NCBI GenBank assembly: GCA_003117195.1
Contig: BDSI01000109.1
Coordinates: forward strand, 1 to 64,000
Source of the DNA: Eudorina sp. 2006-703-Eu-15
Lineage: Eukaryota > Chlorophyta > Chlorophyceae > Chlamydomonadales > Volvocaceae
Reading direction: 5' to 3'
DNA length: 64,000 bases
Both the position numbers and the translations under genes were made by a program. Below the pieces are notes generated by a model. The model had not been told where the DNA came from. It was given only the letters and a program-made list of their open reading frames with translations, and searched no databases. Position 1 is the stretch's first letter. Every line of letters starts with the position of its first letter. Positions 36,987-48,059 of this stretch are shown here, one piece after another.

Positions 36987-39900
36987 CTAAAAGGCCTCCG
37001 TGACGCGTTGCAGCTTCCGCGCCCGGAAGAATGTATGCCGGCCCAACCCACTGCTCTCCACCATAGCGGCGCTGACGGGCCGCGCGAAGTTGAGTCGCTG
37101 CTGCGCCGGACCGCCCGCTCCAGCGGCGTCCGCCGCCTCGTCCGCCTCAAACTTGAAGGACACCGCCTCCGGCGGCTCCAGCAACCTGCAATCCACATCC
37201 ACAGCCGGACCAAGGGCACTACGGTAACCAATTGACGACTCGGATGTCGCCGTGGCTAGGCAGCATGGCATGCCGGGCAGCACGCCCGCGTGCAGCGAAG
37301 TGCTCCCTTCCCCGCGGATCGTCCCCGCAGCTCCAGGATTCGGGTTTGCACGCTCCCTGTAACCCCCACACCGCCGCAAGGCGGCACCTCTGCCAATGGC
37401 GTGTGGCGGCACCTCCGGCCGGCCCACTCTTACCTGGCGCACGTCTCCCAGCTGTGCCGGACCAGCGGCGGGAAGCCCAGGACCGGGTGCATGTGCTCCT
37501 TCAACCACGACACCGTGGCTGCGTCTCCGGGGTATCCAGTGCCGACTTCGCCGCCCAGGCCCAGGCTCTGCATCCGCTCACACAAGCCGGGGTTTGGGAA
37601 GGGGGCGGACCCGACAGCTGACACCAACCCACAAGCAGTCGTCAGCTGAAAACCCGCCCATCGCTGCAGGTCAGCCGTGCGAGAGTGCCGTCGCTAACAC
37701 GGGCACGGCGCTGCGGATGTCATTTGCGGTCAACGCATCGCTCAACGACTGCTTGAGGGCCAGGCGCGGGCCATCATTACCCTCGGAACCATTGACTGCA
37801 TGACGTGCTAAAGCCGCGTCCCCCAAGCCGGGCTGGAGGCGTCTGGGCTGTTTCCACTGCAAACTCCGAGCCTAGCGAGCCTAGCAAGGTCGGCAAGCAA
37901 CACGGCGGCCGTTGACGCAGCCGCGCTTTCCCCCGGCTTCGTTTCTGGGTTTGATTTTCTTGATTTTCAGTTGGATCCCCTACCCACCGCACCGCCGCGC
38001 CGTGCCGCACCTGCTGGCAGTCCGTCAGTGACTGGTCGCGAATCACCTTGGCCACGATGCTCGCCGCGCTGACGATTGGGTAGCTGCAGCACAACACAGC
38101 ACAGCACAGCACGGACCGAAATCCGCAATGAATGGCAACCCGTTGGTACCCGGAAGATGTCTGTCACAACTCCCGGTGAGCCGATGTTGGGGGGAGACGC
38201 GTGTAACGCGGTGTCTGTCACTACCAGAACACATCGTCACTGCCTGGCCTGCCGAGCGAGTCCACACACGCCGTGCCACCTGCTGTCAGCGCCTGTACAA
38301 ATAAGCGGCACCGGATGGCGCCAACCCATATCGCTGAACACCTACATACCTAACTTGCAGCATGGGTTTCATGCGGAGCCGTACGACAGCCGCCACGCAA
38401 TGTGCACCAAGCGGGGCAAGGAGTGCGACAACGAAGGCGTGCAAAGCACAGTTGGGCGCGTGGGCCGACCCCGCATCGTGTCGGATCCGAGGTATGTATG
38501 CGGCACCCGCGATGCACCCCTACCGATTTCTTTCGTTTAGGTGTTAATTACTTCAGTCGCTATTTGTCAAGGCCTACAAGGTGGACGTCGTCACTTCGCT
38601 GGAGATCCTGGTACAGTCGAGTCTCTATCGGATATTCGCTCTGGCAGCAGCGCAGTATAAATATGTCTACCAATGTCCTATACCCCTCCCGATGCACCCC
38701 CGCCCGCGATGAACCCCCCGCGTCTGTCTTACTTACAGCGCATCCGCCTTGGGGCAGACGGTGAACTCAAGACCCGGGAAGCTGCGGCTGAGACGGTCCC
38801 GGTGGCGGTCCGCGTCCCCCACCGTGTCCACGAACACCTGGCGGGGGCCAACAAGTTTAATCGACGAGTAGGGCCGAGTACAAGTAGGGTCGGGATAGAG
38901 GATGCTACAGGATGCTAATGGGGATGAATTTGGTGCATGTGTTGTATACGCTATGGGAGCGGACAACAAGATGGCGACAAACAGGCACGGCTGTTGATGA
39001 CTCTAGGAGTTCGCAAGGAGGGGGGCTGTGGCTATCCCACAGCTGCACGCTGGGATGACAGCCATGGGCAACCAGGAGGCGGCAGGGGCTGCCCGGCACC
39101 AAAGCAGCTTCCATCGACATCATCATAACAAACAACACGATGATGAGGCAGCAGGCACAATATGAGGTCCGCGGCCGCTGATGCTAATACTGCGTCCTCG
39201 CTGGGGTTGTGGGGGTGCGCAACGTGTAAGAACGCAAAGTGGCCAAACGCAACGGGCGCGACGAACCTGCTTGACGTTGGCCCCGCTTTCCAGCGCTGTT
39301 CGTATCACATGGCAGGTCGCATCGAAGGCCAGGGCGTTGAGGCTGACCTTTTCCCTGGGCCGCATGCGGAGGAGCAGCGCAACCGTCAGGAAGGCGCCGC
39401 GGGCCCCGGGCCGCGAGTGCTTGCGGGCTTTGGCAGGGGGGGATTGGGAATTGGTAGACATAATTGGCAGGGAAAGGCACATCCGTACGGAAGACGGACG
39501 GCCTGCTGATGACGCACCTGCCAAGCATGTTCTGGCTGATGTGTTGCGCCGACATGATGTGCGCCACCCAGCCCACTTCAGCGTCCGCATCTATCGCCCG
39601 GAAAAGCTTCTCACGGGACTCGTGCGTGAGGGTCTTGGAATCGGCATAGCCCCTGCAAACGCAGGTTCGACGAGGACCCATTCCTGGAAGATCTTGTGAA
39701 CACGCGCAACACGTGGCAAGGCGGTGTGGAGTGGACGTTGTGACAGCCGGTTCCGGTCACGAACCACCCTTCCCGCCACGATCACCGAACTAGGCAACGT
39801 GAAGGATGCGCGATGCCCATCCGGCGCACCTGCCAGAGATGTCGGAGCTCAGGGGGCAAAACGCACAGGCGTAGACCATGGGGCCGAGAACGGGCCCGCG

Positions 39901-40116
39901 TCCAGCCTCATCTGGCGCCAGTCAGTTACAGTGTACTGAAATGACGGGCAAAAAGCGCGGACACGCTGGCATGTGATGGTTGAAATTAGAACTCTCACCT
40001 ACGCCAAGTATGCATGGCGTCCGCGTCCAATCCTGCCCAGCGCGCACTTCACTAACGACACGGACTCCCGCTACACAGCCGAATTCCCTCGTGGACGTAG
40101 ATGTGCTGTCGGTCAT
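36987..40116 (-). CDS. RNASEH2A: RNase H2 catalytic subunit A, 309 residues
   Basis: Eight minus-strand exons join in phase: 40116-39999, 39911-39830, 39652-39518, 39354-39267, 38837-38737, 38083-38011, 37567-37434, 37185-36987. The protein has every RNase HII/H2A landmark: [14 protein letters not shown] with catalytic Asp40 and Glu41 (a codon split by intron 1), [33 protein letters not shown] with Asp145, [16 protein letters not shown] with Asp173, and the C-terminal block GTGYPGDA and [13 protein letters not shown]. The 28-residue spacing of the last two Asp residues equals that in the human enzyme, and total length is close to the human 299. It cuts RNA-DNA hybrids and single ribonucleotides in nuclear DNA as the active part of a three-subunit complex. 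The start ATG lies 339 bp from the divergent PPP4R3 start. Confidence 0.96.
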
Positions 40117-40455
40117 GGTAGTATTATGTCCGCGCTGCAGTCTTCCATGTCTGTAAAAAACATATTGGAATACTCCTCCAAAGGAGCGCCACACTGTTGT
40201 CGTACGAGGTCGTTCAAAGTTTCTTGTTTGTCGTTCTGCAACACAACGTCGTCAATTACTTCTCAAGGCAGATCCCCGCGTATTTTTCAATTCTTCGTCA
40301 GGTACATGTTTTGTGCATTAGTTTAGTCTCAACCGGATAAATTACGCTCCAGTTCCGCTTTATGTTTTTCGCCACAAGTATGATGCTTTCGACGTGGCAA
40401 TTTGTAATGGGTACCTGAGCTCGCGCTAATAGCACCAGCCCTAATTTTCGGACAA
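40117..40455. promoter_or_regulatory. bidirectional promoter of RNASEH2A (-) and PPP4R3 (+)
   Basis: Only 339 bases separate the two start codons. The stretch is AT-richer than its flanks. No clear TATA box stands out (gataaatta at about 40338 is the nearest). Both transcripts must start within it, so their regulation is probably linked. Confidence 0.65.
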
Positions 40456-43400
40456 ATGAACACAAACTTCTCAATGCATCGCGTCAAGGTCTATAAGCTA
40501 AATGCGGAGGGACAGTGGGAAGATAAGGGTACCGGGCATATTAGCGTGGAGTACATGGAGGTGCGTTCGGCGGCGGAAAGGGTTCTTGACCGCGCTTTCC
40601 TGTGGACGCTTCCGACACCTTGGGTGCTGCGCGACTGTTCAAGTTTTACCTTTGACCTTACTTTTGTGAAACGGTCTTGATCCCGCAACTTGTGCAGCAA
40701 GCACACGCCATGGGGCTGGTCGTAATCTCCGAGGAGGAGAACGGAAAGACGCTCCTTGTACATCAGATTTCGCGGGAGGATATTTACACCCGTTCTGGTG
40801 GTGAGGGTGTCCAATGAAGCAATCCAGCTCTGGCGTGCGCGAGCTGACCCGAGTCGTCGGGTGTCGTTGGATGCAGAGTCCACCATTATCACATGGCATG
40901 ACGCTGAGATATCGACGGACGTTGCAATCAGCTTTCAAGAGCAAGTTGGATGCGATCACATCTGGTTAGTGATCGAAGTAGGGCGGTCGGTGCGACCACA
41001 ACCAGAATCTGAGCAGCTTTTTTGTCGCTGGACACCGCAGGCAGCAGATCAAGCAGGTGCAACAGGAGGAGCACAGGAGACATCAAGGTACATGGTTGCA
41101 TTGGATTGCAATTGTCGGTTGGTGCGGCACGTTAAGCTTGCGTGTATCGCAGATCATGAGCGCGGCCGGAAGTCAACGGTCGATGAGTACGACCAGCCCG
41201 CAACAACTGGGGCCCACATGGGGAATGGTAGGCTAAAATGCATCTTGACGGACGATGCAGATAGCTGGCGTTGAAGTTGTCCCGTGACCCGGATGTGTAT
41301 CGGGGTCCTCAACCCGTCCCTCAGGTGACTTCATGGATAACGATCTGGAGCTTCCCGCTCCTGAGCGGCGCAACCTGGCGGAGATAGAAAAGGTGTGCTA
41401 TGCAAGTAGTACCGCTGAATGGGGTTGTGTTGATGTGGTTGAAGTGATGTTGTGTATAAGCCGAGCGCCGCCCTGTTGACCACAGGCGCTATCTCACGTG
41501 CCTCCGTTCCAAAGGGATCGGATAGCAGCGCAACTGATGAAGCAGAGCTACCTGCCCGCATTGCTGGACCAATTCCAGGTGCGCAGTGCGTGGGTCAGGG
41601 GTTCCCGTGTTCGGCCATATGACCAGCGCGCCGCAAGTCCTGCGGCGCAAAGTTTCGGACGCTGTGGGCGGGATGTGAGATGGCCACCCGTGTGGTCCCC
41701 CCCTGCAGCAATGCGAGGACCTGGAGGACCAGGAGGGGCTTAAGCACATGTACCACATCGTCAAAAGTGCGATCATGTTGAACGACAGCAGCGTGCTGGA
41801 GGAAATGCTCAGGGAGGAGCACGTCATGGATGTGCTTGGAGCGCTGGAGTACGATCCGGACGTTAAGCAGCCTCAGAAGCACAGGGACTTTCTCCAAAGC
41901 CACGTTCAGTTCAAGGTGTGTGGGCGCGTGTGTGCTCTGGATCGAGCGGAGCCGGTTCGAAAGTACTTCGTTTCGTCCGGATGATAGCAGTACTCCATAT
42001 GACGACGGTAGCCACACCCGTCGGCATGTTTGAGGGTTGTGGTTATCGCCGTCATATGGAATACGAATGTCATCCGGATGCAAGCTGTGACATTCGCCCG
42101 GCCGCCATATGGAGAGAGCCCCCTTGAAGCACGCACACTGCACTGGGTCTGTGCCGGTGGCCGACCCCCGCTGTTGTACGTCCTTCCCGTGCAGGAGGTG
42201 GTGCCCATCACCAACCCTCAGATCCTAGCAAAGATCCATCAGACCTATCGAATTCAATACTTGAAGGACGTTATATTGCCCAGGTACGGCGGCGAAGTGT
42301 CTTGCCGACCACGCGAGTCAGGGGGCCGGATTCGATTTGGCAGGGCAGTGTGCGACCTATGGGATTGAGGCCGCATCGTGGAGCTCACTTCGGACGGGGT
42401 ACATTCCGTGTGCTCGACGCGGTTTCGTCGCTGCCACGGCATTTTTGGGCATCTGACTATGGCCGCCGAACTGACATGACGGGCCGATAACCAAACTGGC
42501 ATTGTTGGACTTCAGGCGTACCCCAACGGGCCCACCTCATGTGCCCATCAGGTCACTAGATGATGCGACGTACGCGACGCTGTCGTCATTGGCGCTGTTC
42601 AACAACATGGAGGTGGTGGGCGCGCTCATGGCGGACCCCAGCTTCCTGCCGCAGCTCTTCCAGCGGTTACAGCAGACGGACCCGGGGGATACCCAGTGGC
42701 ATGACCTGGTGGCCTTCCTGCAGGTGCGCCCGACATCCGTGCTGGGACTGCAATGACGGAAGGCGCCGCAAGTTGTAGCTTTCAGTTCAGTGCATCGGCT
42801 TGTCCTTTAAAAAACTCATGCAGCACCCTGGGTTCGGTTCCCCTAATAATTCGAAACGCGATGTGGGTTCGGTAGCAGACTGGCGACTGCGGCGGCGGCT
42901 GTCATCGACTGGGTGCAACCCGACCGGGAGAGCAAGAGCCGTACAGTCGCATCATGCTAATGAGATTATTGTACTCTGTTCTTGTATGTGGGGTTTCACC
43001 GCGCACAGGAGTTTTGCAGTCTGGCCCGGCACTTGCAGCAACAGCAGCGGGCGTCTCTCTTCAACCGGTTGATACAGCTGGGCTTGTTCGAGGTGCGGCA
43101 CATACACATGGAGGGGGAGGGAAAGGGCGCAAGTATGAACGGGGTATGCGAAATGACCAGTGCGTGATGGAATAGCAAGGGTGCGGTGTTGTACTACCTC
43201 AGGGCCCATCAGCTGGGTGGCGCTTCATGCCTCATTGAAGCACCCGCGCATCGTTGCTAAGAGTGGGTGTCCGTGACTAGGTTTCCGCGATCAAAGTCGT
43301 GCTGCTTGTGGGCCGCTGCCTTGGATGGAATTGCCGTAAAGTTCTGTACTGACTTTGGACGTTTTGGTCCGCGGACCCCCGTTGGTATCGCGGCCGCCTT

Positions 43401-46400
43401 CGCGGATGTCGGGGTGGCAGGTGGTCACGCGGATCATGCTCCACAGCGCGGAGGACGTGAAGCTGAAGGCAACGGACATTCTAATGTCGTCCATGCAGCA
43501 CGACGTGCTTGCGCTGCGCGAGTTCCTCTACAAGCAGGTTGGTCGGGAAAGTTGCGGAGAGATGCACGCCAGCAGGCGGATTCGCGGGATCCTTCACCTG
43601 AACACGCTGCCCAAGTCAAACCCTGACCGTTGTTGCTTTCGCCCAGAGAGGGTGTATCGGGTAGGACATGGGGTGCTGATCCTTGGCCCTGTCCCCTGAC
43701 CCTTCGCCCTGCCCCCGCGCAGCCGGAGCACACGCTCTTTGGGCTGCTGGTGCAGGAGCTGACGGACGGGCGGGACACAGGCTTAGCGGAGCAGGTGCGT
43801 CAGCCAGGCGAGCGTGCTGATTAGCCAAGCGGTGCAGTAGTGCAGGGGGGCCTGGGATGTTGGCTGCAGCTCTGGCAGCTGTGGGTCGGAGCTGGTCATG
43901 CCCTTGCATGGGCATGTGAGCACCGGCCACCACGCGGCCACGGGGACACCGGTCGTGCACGCGGCGGCATCAGTGCAGAGCCGAGCGCGTAAATGCAGAA
44001 CTTTCGGACCGGATTCAGAACTGAACCCACAGCGGGCTGCTGGTGGCTATGGTGGTGGTGTAGGTGTGCGAGGCGATCAAGCTGCTCATGGATCCCGACA
44101 CTATGGAGCAGCCCGTGGAAAAGAATGAGTTCCTGGAGGTGTTCTACGATAAGTACCTCGACAAGCTTATTGGCGTGATCCTTAGGTAAGGCCGGCCCTG
44201 TTTCAGCTCATAAGCAGAACTCCCCTACCTAACAACCAACGGTGAACCCGCGCGAGTCGCGGGCTGCTGCTGGCGTTTCCTTCGTTGCCGCTGCCTGGGT
44301 AGGGCATTCGAGCCATGCCACGGAAGATATAGTCCGGACGCGCCAAGCAGGACGTCATGTGCGTTGATCGTCTGGGCGCAAGGCCGATCGCGAAAAGAAG
44401 AGTCGTGAGGATTACGACCCTGGGCCACAGGGCATGGTGCTGGCGGACCAGCGCACGTGGCATGGCACCGGCAAACCGGATCCGCCACTAAGTCTCTTTT
44501 GACCTGCCTCTGGATTCCTGCCGTCCGGTGTTGCCCGCAGCGACTCCAGCATCAACTCGAACGGCACCCGTGCGGTGCCGGCCACAACGCTGGGTCTCAT
44601 CCTAGACCTGCTCTGCTTTTGTGTCCAGAACCACTCCTACCGAATACGCTACTACACCCTCCGCAACCACCTGGTTGAGAAGGTGCTGCGGCTGCTGCAC
44701 CGCCGCGAGCGGTGGCTGGTGTGCGCCACGGTGCGCTTCATGCGGGTGTGCGTCGCGCTGAAGGAGGATTTCTTCACCAGGTCAGCAGGGGTAGGGGGGA
44801 TAGGTCGCTGCGGCTAGGCGCAGGTGGCCGGGACCTTATCGCACCTGGAGCGATGGCTGCCAGGACACAGTGTCGGGCTCGTGCCATTGCACGCGTCTTT
44901 GGGCGCAGCGGCACTCCCGAAGTTTGGGTAATCGGCCCTCCGTTACCCCCTTGACACAGCCCCTAGACCGAAGTGCACATCCGCTATAACCATGTTGGGC
45001 CAAACCACCCAGGTACTTGCTGCGGTACAACTGTTTCGGGCCTCTCATGGTCGTCTTCTTTGAGAACGGCGAGAGGTATAACCTGCTCAACTCTGCTGTG
45101 CTGGACCTCATTGACTACATCCGCCGGGAGAACATCAAACCCCTCCTGGATCACCTGGTAGGGACCGGCTGGGCGCTGGGCATGGAGCCTGGGGGCGGGG
45201 GAGGACCTTCCACGAGAGACACGCTGCGCCTGCAGTTCGTCCCACAATACGGGTTCCGCAATGCATCGCATGTCCAGACAACGCGGACTGAGTTCGTCAC
45301 TGTTTCACATGGGATGGTTTGCGGTAAAAACAGGCCGCATTTCGGCAACCTTTACACATACCCATGCCCGATACAGGTCGAGACTTACGGGCACCGCTTT
45401 GACGAGCTCACGTATGTGGAGACCTTCAAGCAGCTGCGCCTCAAGTATGACCAGGCGCCCGAGCGGGCGGCCGGCGCCGGGAACGGGCCGTCCAACGGGC
45501 GGGGCGACGAGGAGATGACAGACGCACCGGGCGCGGCGGGGCCATCCGCGGGCGGGGCAGCGGCGAACCTCAGGGGGCGGACCTTCGTGTTCTCTGCCAC
45601 CGGGGTGTCGCACCAAACGCGGATTGCAGCGCAGCAGGCGCACGGGAGAAGAAGGCGGCGAGACGACCGGGAGCCAGGTGCGACCCCCTGTCCGGGGTCC
45701 TATCGGGGGTTCGGGGTAGCTGACTCCCCTTATCGACATGAAGCGGGTTCCGCGCCTCCAGGTCACCATACCGACGTGGTGCTCGTTCGCTGCAAATTAG
45801 GTGAAAAATGCGAGCAAGTGGGTTCCTCCTCCTGCTCCTTTCCACGCGATGCAGACAAGGACGAGGAGGACTACTTCAGCGAGGACGCGGACGATGAGCA
45901 GGAGGATGTGCAAAGGTCGCATTCGCATTCGGAGCAGCGCCATGTGGAGCAGCTGCCGGCGCGCGAGGGTGGTGGACTCGGCGGTGGTAGCGGCAGCGGC
46001 TCTCAGGATCTGGGGACGCGCAGCGACCGAGAGGGTGCAGGGTTTGCCGGGGCGGGTGGAGGCGACAGACTCGATGGACCAGACGCGGCGCGCGCTGGCG
46101 GGGCGCCGGCGGCAGTAGCAGGATCGTCATCGGCCACCCCTGGTGACGCGGGGCCCGCCGAGCAACAAGGGGGCCAGCCGGGGCAGGGCCAACAGCAGAC
46201 GCAGGACGCCGGACAGAATCAGTCGCAGCGGCAATGGCCGGGACTAGTTGATTACGATGATGACGACGATGACGCCGTCCGCCGGGATGATGGCCAGCCG
46301 GCAGAAGTAGTAGTGGAACCCTCTGGCCAGCAAACGCAGGTAGAGCAACGAACGGGGCAGAGCAATGGGCCGGTCTGCCCGACGGGTACGGGTCGGAGTC

Positions 46401-46534
46401 CTGGTCTGGATCTGGGGCGGCGACCCAGGAGCGAGCTCGAAGACGGCAAGTCCGACGGCGCGGATGAAGATGCGGACCAGCGGAAACGGTTGCGGAATGA
46501 GGACGCGGCCGCCGCCTTGCAGCCCACCGCTTGA
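40456..46534 (+). CDS. PPP4R3: protein phosphatase 4 regulatory subunit 3 (SMEK family), 910 residues
   Basis: Seventeen exons join in phase: 40456-40560, 40698-40800, 40877-40964, 41041-41087, 41325-41392, 41486-41578, 41709-41915, 42195-42283, 42552-42723, 43009-43092, 43421-43537, 43723-43794, 44064-44185, 44541-44780, 45013-45157, 45377-45677, 45855-46534. A PH/EVH1-like domain (about 8-115: RVKVYKLNAEGQW, ISFQEQVGCDHIW) is followed by the SMK-1 domain (about 165-355: GLKHMYHIVKSAIMLND, HRDFLQSHVQFK, IHQTYRIQYLKDVILP) and armadillo-type helices to about 605. The tail is long, acidic and Gln/Gly-rich, with LVDYDDDDDD as in animal SMEK. The PH-like domain recruits substrates with FxxP motifs to the PP4 catalytic subunit in the nucleus. 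An upstream in-frame choice of Met (1 or 7) is open. The tail is longer than in animals. Confidence 0.95.
41974..42080. repeat. long imperfect inverted repeat (hairpin) inside a PPP4R3 intron
   Basis: Left arm 41974-42019 and right arm 42034-42080 are complementary over about 46 bases with a handful of mismatches around a 14-base loop; the stretch tccatatgacg pairs perfectly with cgtcatatgga. Weaker pairing continues outward for another 15 bases or so. It sits in the intron after exon 7 and could be a microRNA-type precursor or a small MITE with long terminal inverted repeats. Confidence 0.8.
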
Positions 46535-48059
46535 CCAGGGCGGATGGCACCTGTGTGCCTGCTTTGATGTCCGTGGGTGCTGTGGCGCCGTGGCTTTTAT
46601 GGTGGAAAGGGTCGCATGAAGATGCGCGAATCAGACATGCCCTCCAGCCATATTTTCCGGGCCGGAAGCATCGGCAGGTTCATCTCAGCGGACCAGCTGT
46701 CGGAGTTCCGTTCAGGATTGCTGGGCATTGTGGGGCGCATGTGGCAGGTAGCGTTGGTTGAGTAGGGCAGGCATGGGTGCGTGCGGGGATCATGGACGCG
46801 GGGATCGTGTAGGGGAAGGAGCATGAGGTACTGCTGGGGTTAGGGGGAAGGGGAATCGCCTGGTTGAGGATGTGGTGTGACGCTGCGCATAGCATGGTCG
46901 TATGTGAATGGAACGAGCCATACGAGTGTGTATATACGGATGATACTGAAAGCGATGTTGACTGGTCTGACATGCAGACCAGCTGACGCGAGGGAAATGC
47001 ACATGTGACTGGAGACGAGTTGGGTCTGCTGCCACTGTTTGAGTGGTTGCATGGGGCTCCCGTGGATGTCTTAAGGGAGCTTGGGCCCTGTGAGGCCACG
47101 CTGTCGGCTGTGTGGTGGTGCTTGCTGCTGCGTAATGCACGTCGCACGTCCTCCGGCACCGTGACGATGTCTGACCCCACAAGCCTTGCAGCGCTAAGTA
47201 GTCGCGAAAAGAGCGTGATTGCCTTCAGGATTGCGTTCTTTGAAATAGGAGGCGTTCTTTGAAACAGCCACGTGCCGCGTTGGGCGTTGGCTCTCCAGCG
47301 TCATAACCACGGAGATGACGGAATTCCAGACATCGGCTCGCCAGCTGGGATCGGGATCAGCATTCCACTTACATGGTCTTTTTGATCAAGGGTACGGTGA
47401 GCCCGCTTCACGCAAAGCAGGCCAGACACCCAGCTCACAAGCGCACAGCGCGCGTCACTCCCTCGCTGCTCACCACCGACTACTGGGGTCACCACTACGA
47501 CGACCCCCGCGATCGACAACCACCTGCCGACAGGTCCAGCAAGCATGCACTGCGCAACGCTGCGCATGCGCGCGCTCCGGGCCCCAGAAGTTTCATTCGA
47601 TGCAGACCTCATTCGTTATTGTCCATGCATCACCACAGTACGCTGCACCAAGTTACGAGTTGCATAGTTACACCTATGTACTAATCACGCGCTCCGCCTC
47701 AAGGGCACAGTCACACCCATACCCGACGACACGCTCACGGGTCGACAAGGTTCTAAACATAGACGCCGTACCCATGGGTTGACGTTGACCTTCAGTAATG
47801 CCCCCTCACAGTGTCGGCAGACTTGCGAGTCTTTGCCAGGCAAGCTGCACCCTGCAGTACCCCGAATAACGCACCCAAGCCGCTCGCTGCCTATATTAGT
47901 ACACGCGCCGTAATCACGGTGATTGCTCCGCTGCCCTGGATCACACACCTCCCGCTTGTTTCCTACCCGTACCCCAGCGTTTCCTACCCTTCGCCGACTA
48001 CACCCCACCCAAAAAGGCCGCCTCCCCTGCCACCTATGGACGCGCCCCACACCCTCTGA
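46535..48059. other. convergent 3' region between PPP4R3 and CCDC39
   Basis: Both neighbours end into this 1.5 kb. It should carry their 3' untranslated regions. I find no gene with support; frames of 100-160 codons on the minus strand here are His/Ser/Pro-rich without motif. Confidence 0.6.
47668..47672 (-). terminator. TGTAA polyadenylation word of CCDC39
   Basis: On the minus strand TGTAA lies 388 bases past the CCDC39 stop, in the position expected for the poly(A) signal. Confidence 0.45.

Noticed and set aside
45876..46550. Minus-strand frame of 224 codons opposite the PPP4R3 tail
   Set aside because: Antisense of the last PPP4R3 exon; Pro/Arg/His-rich composition is what its GC-rich low-complexity code gives in reverse.
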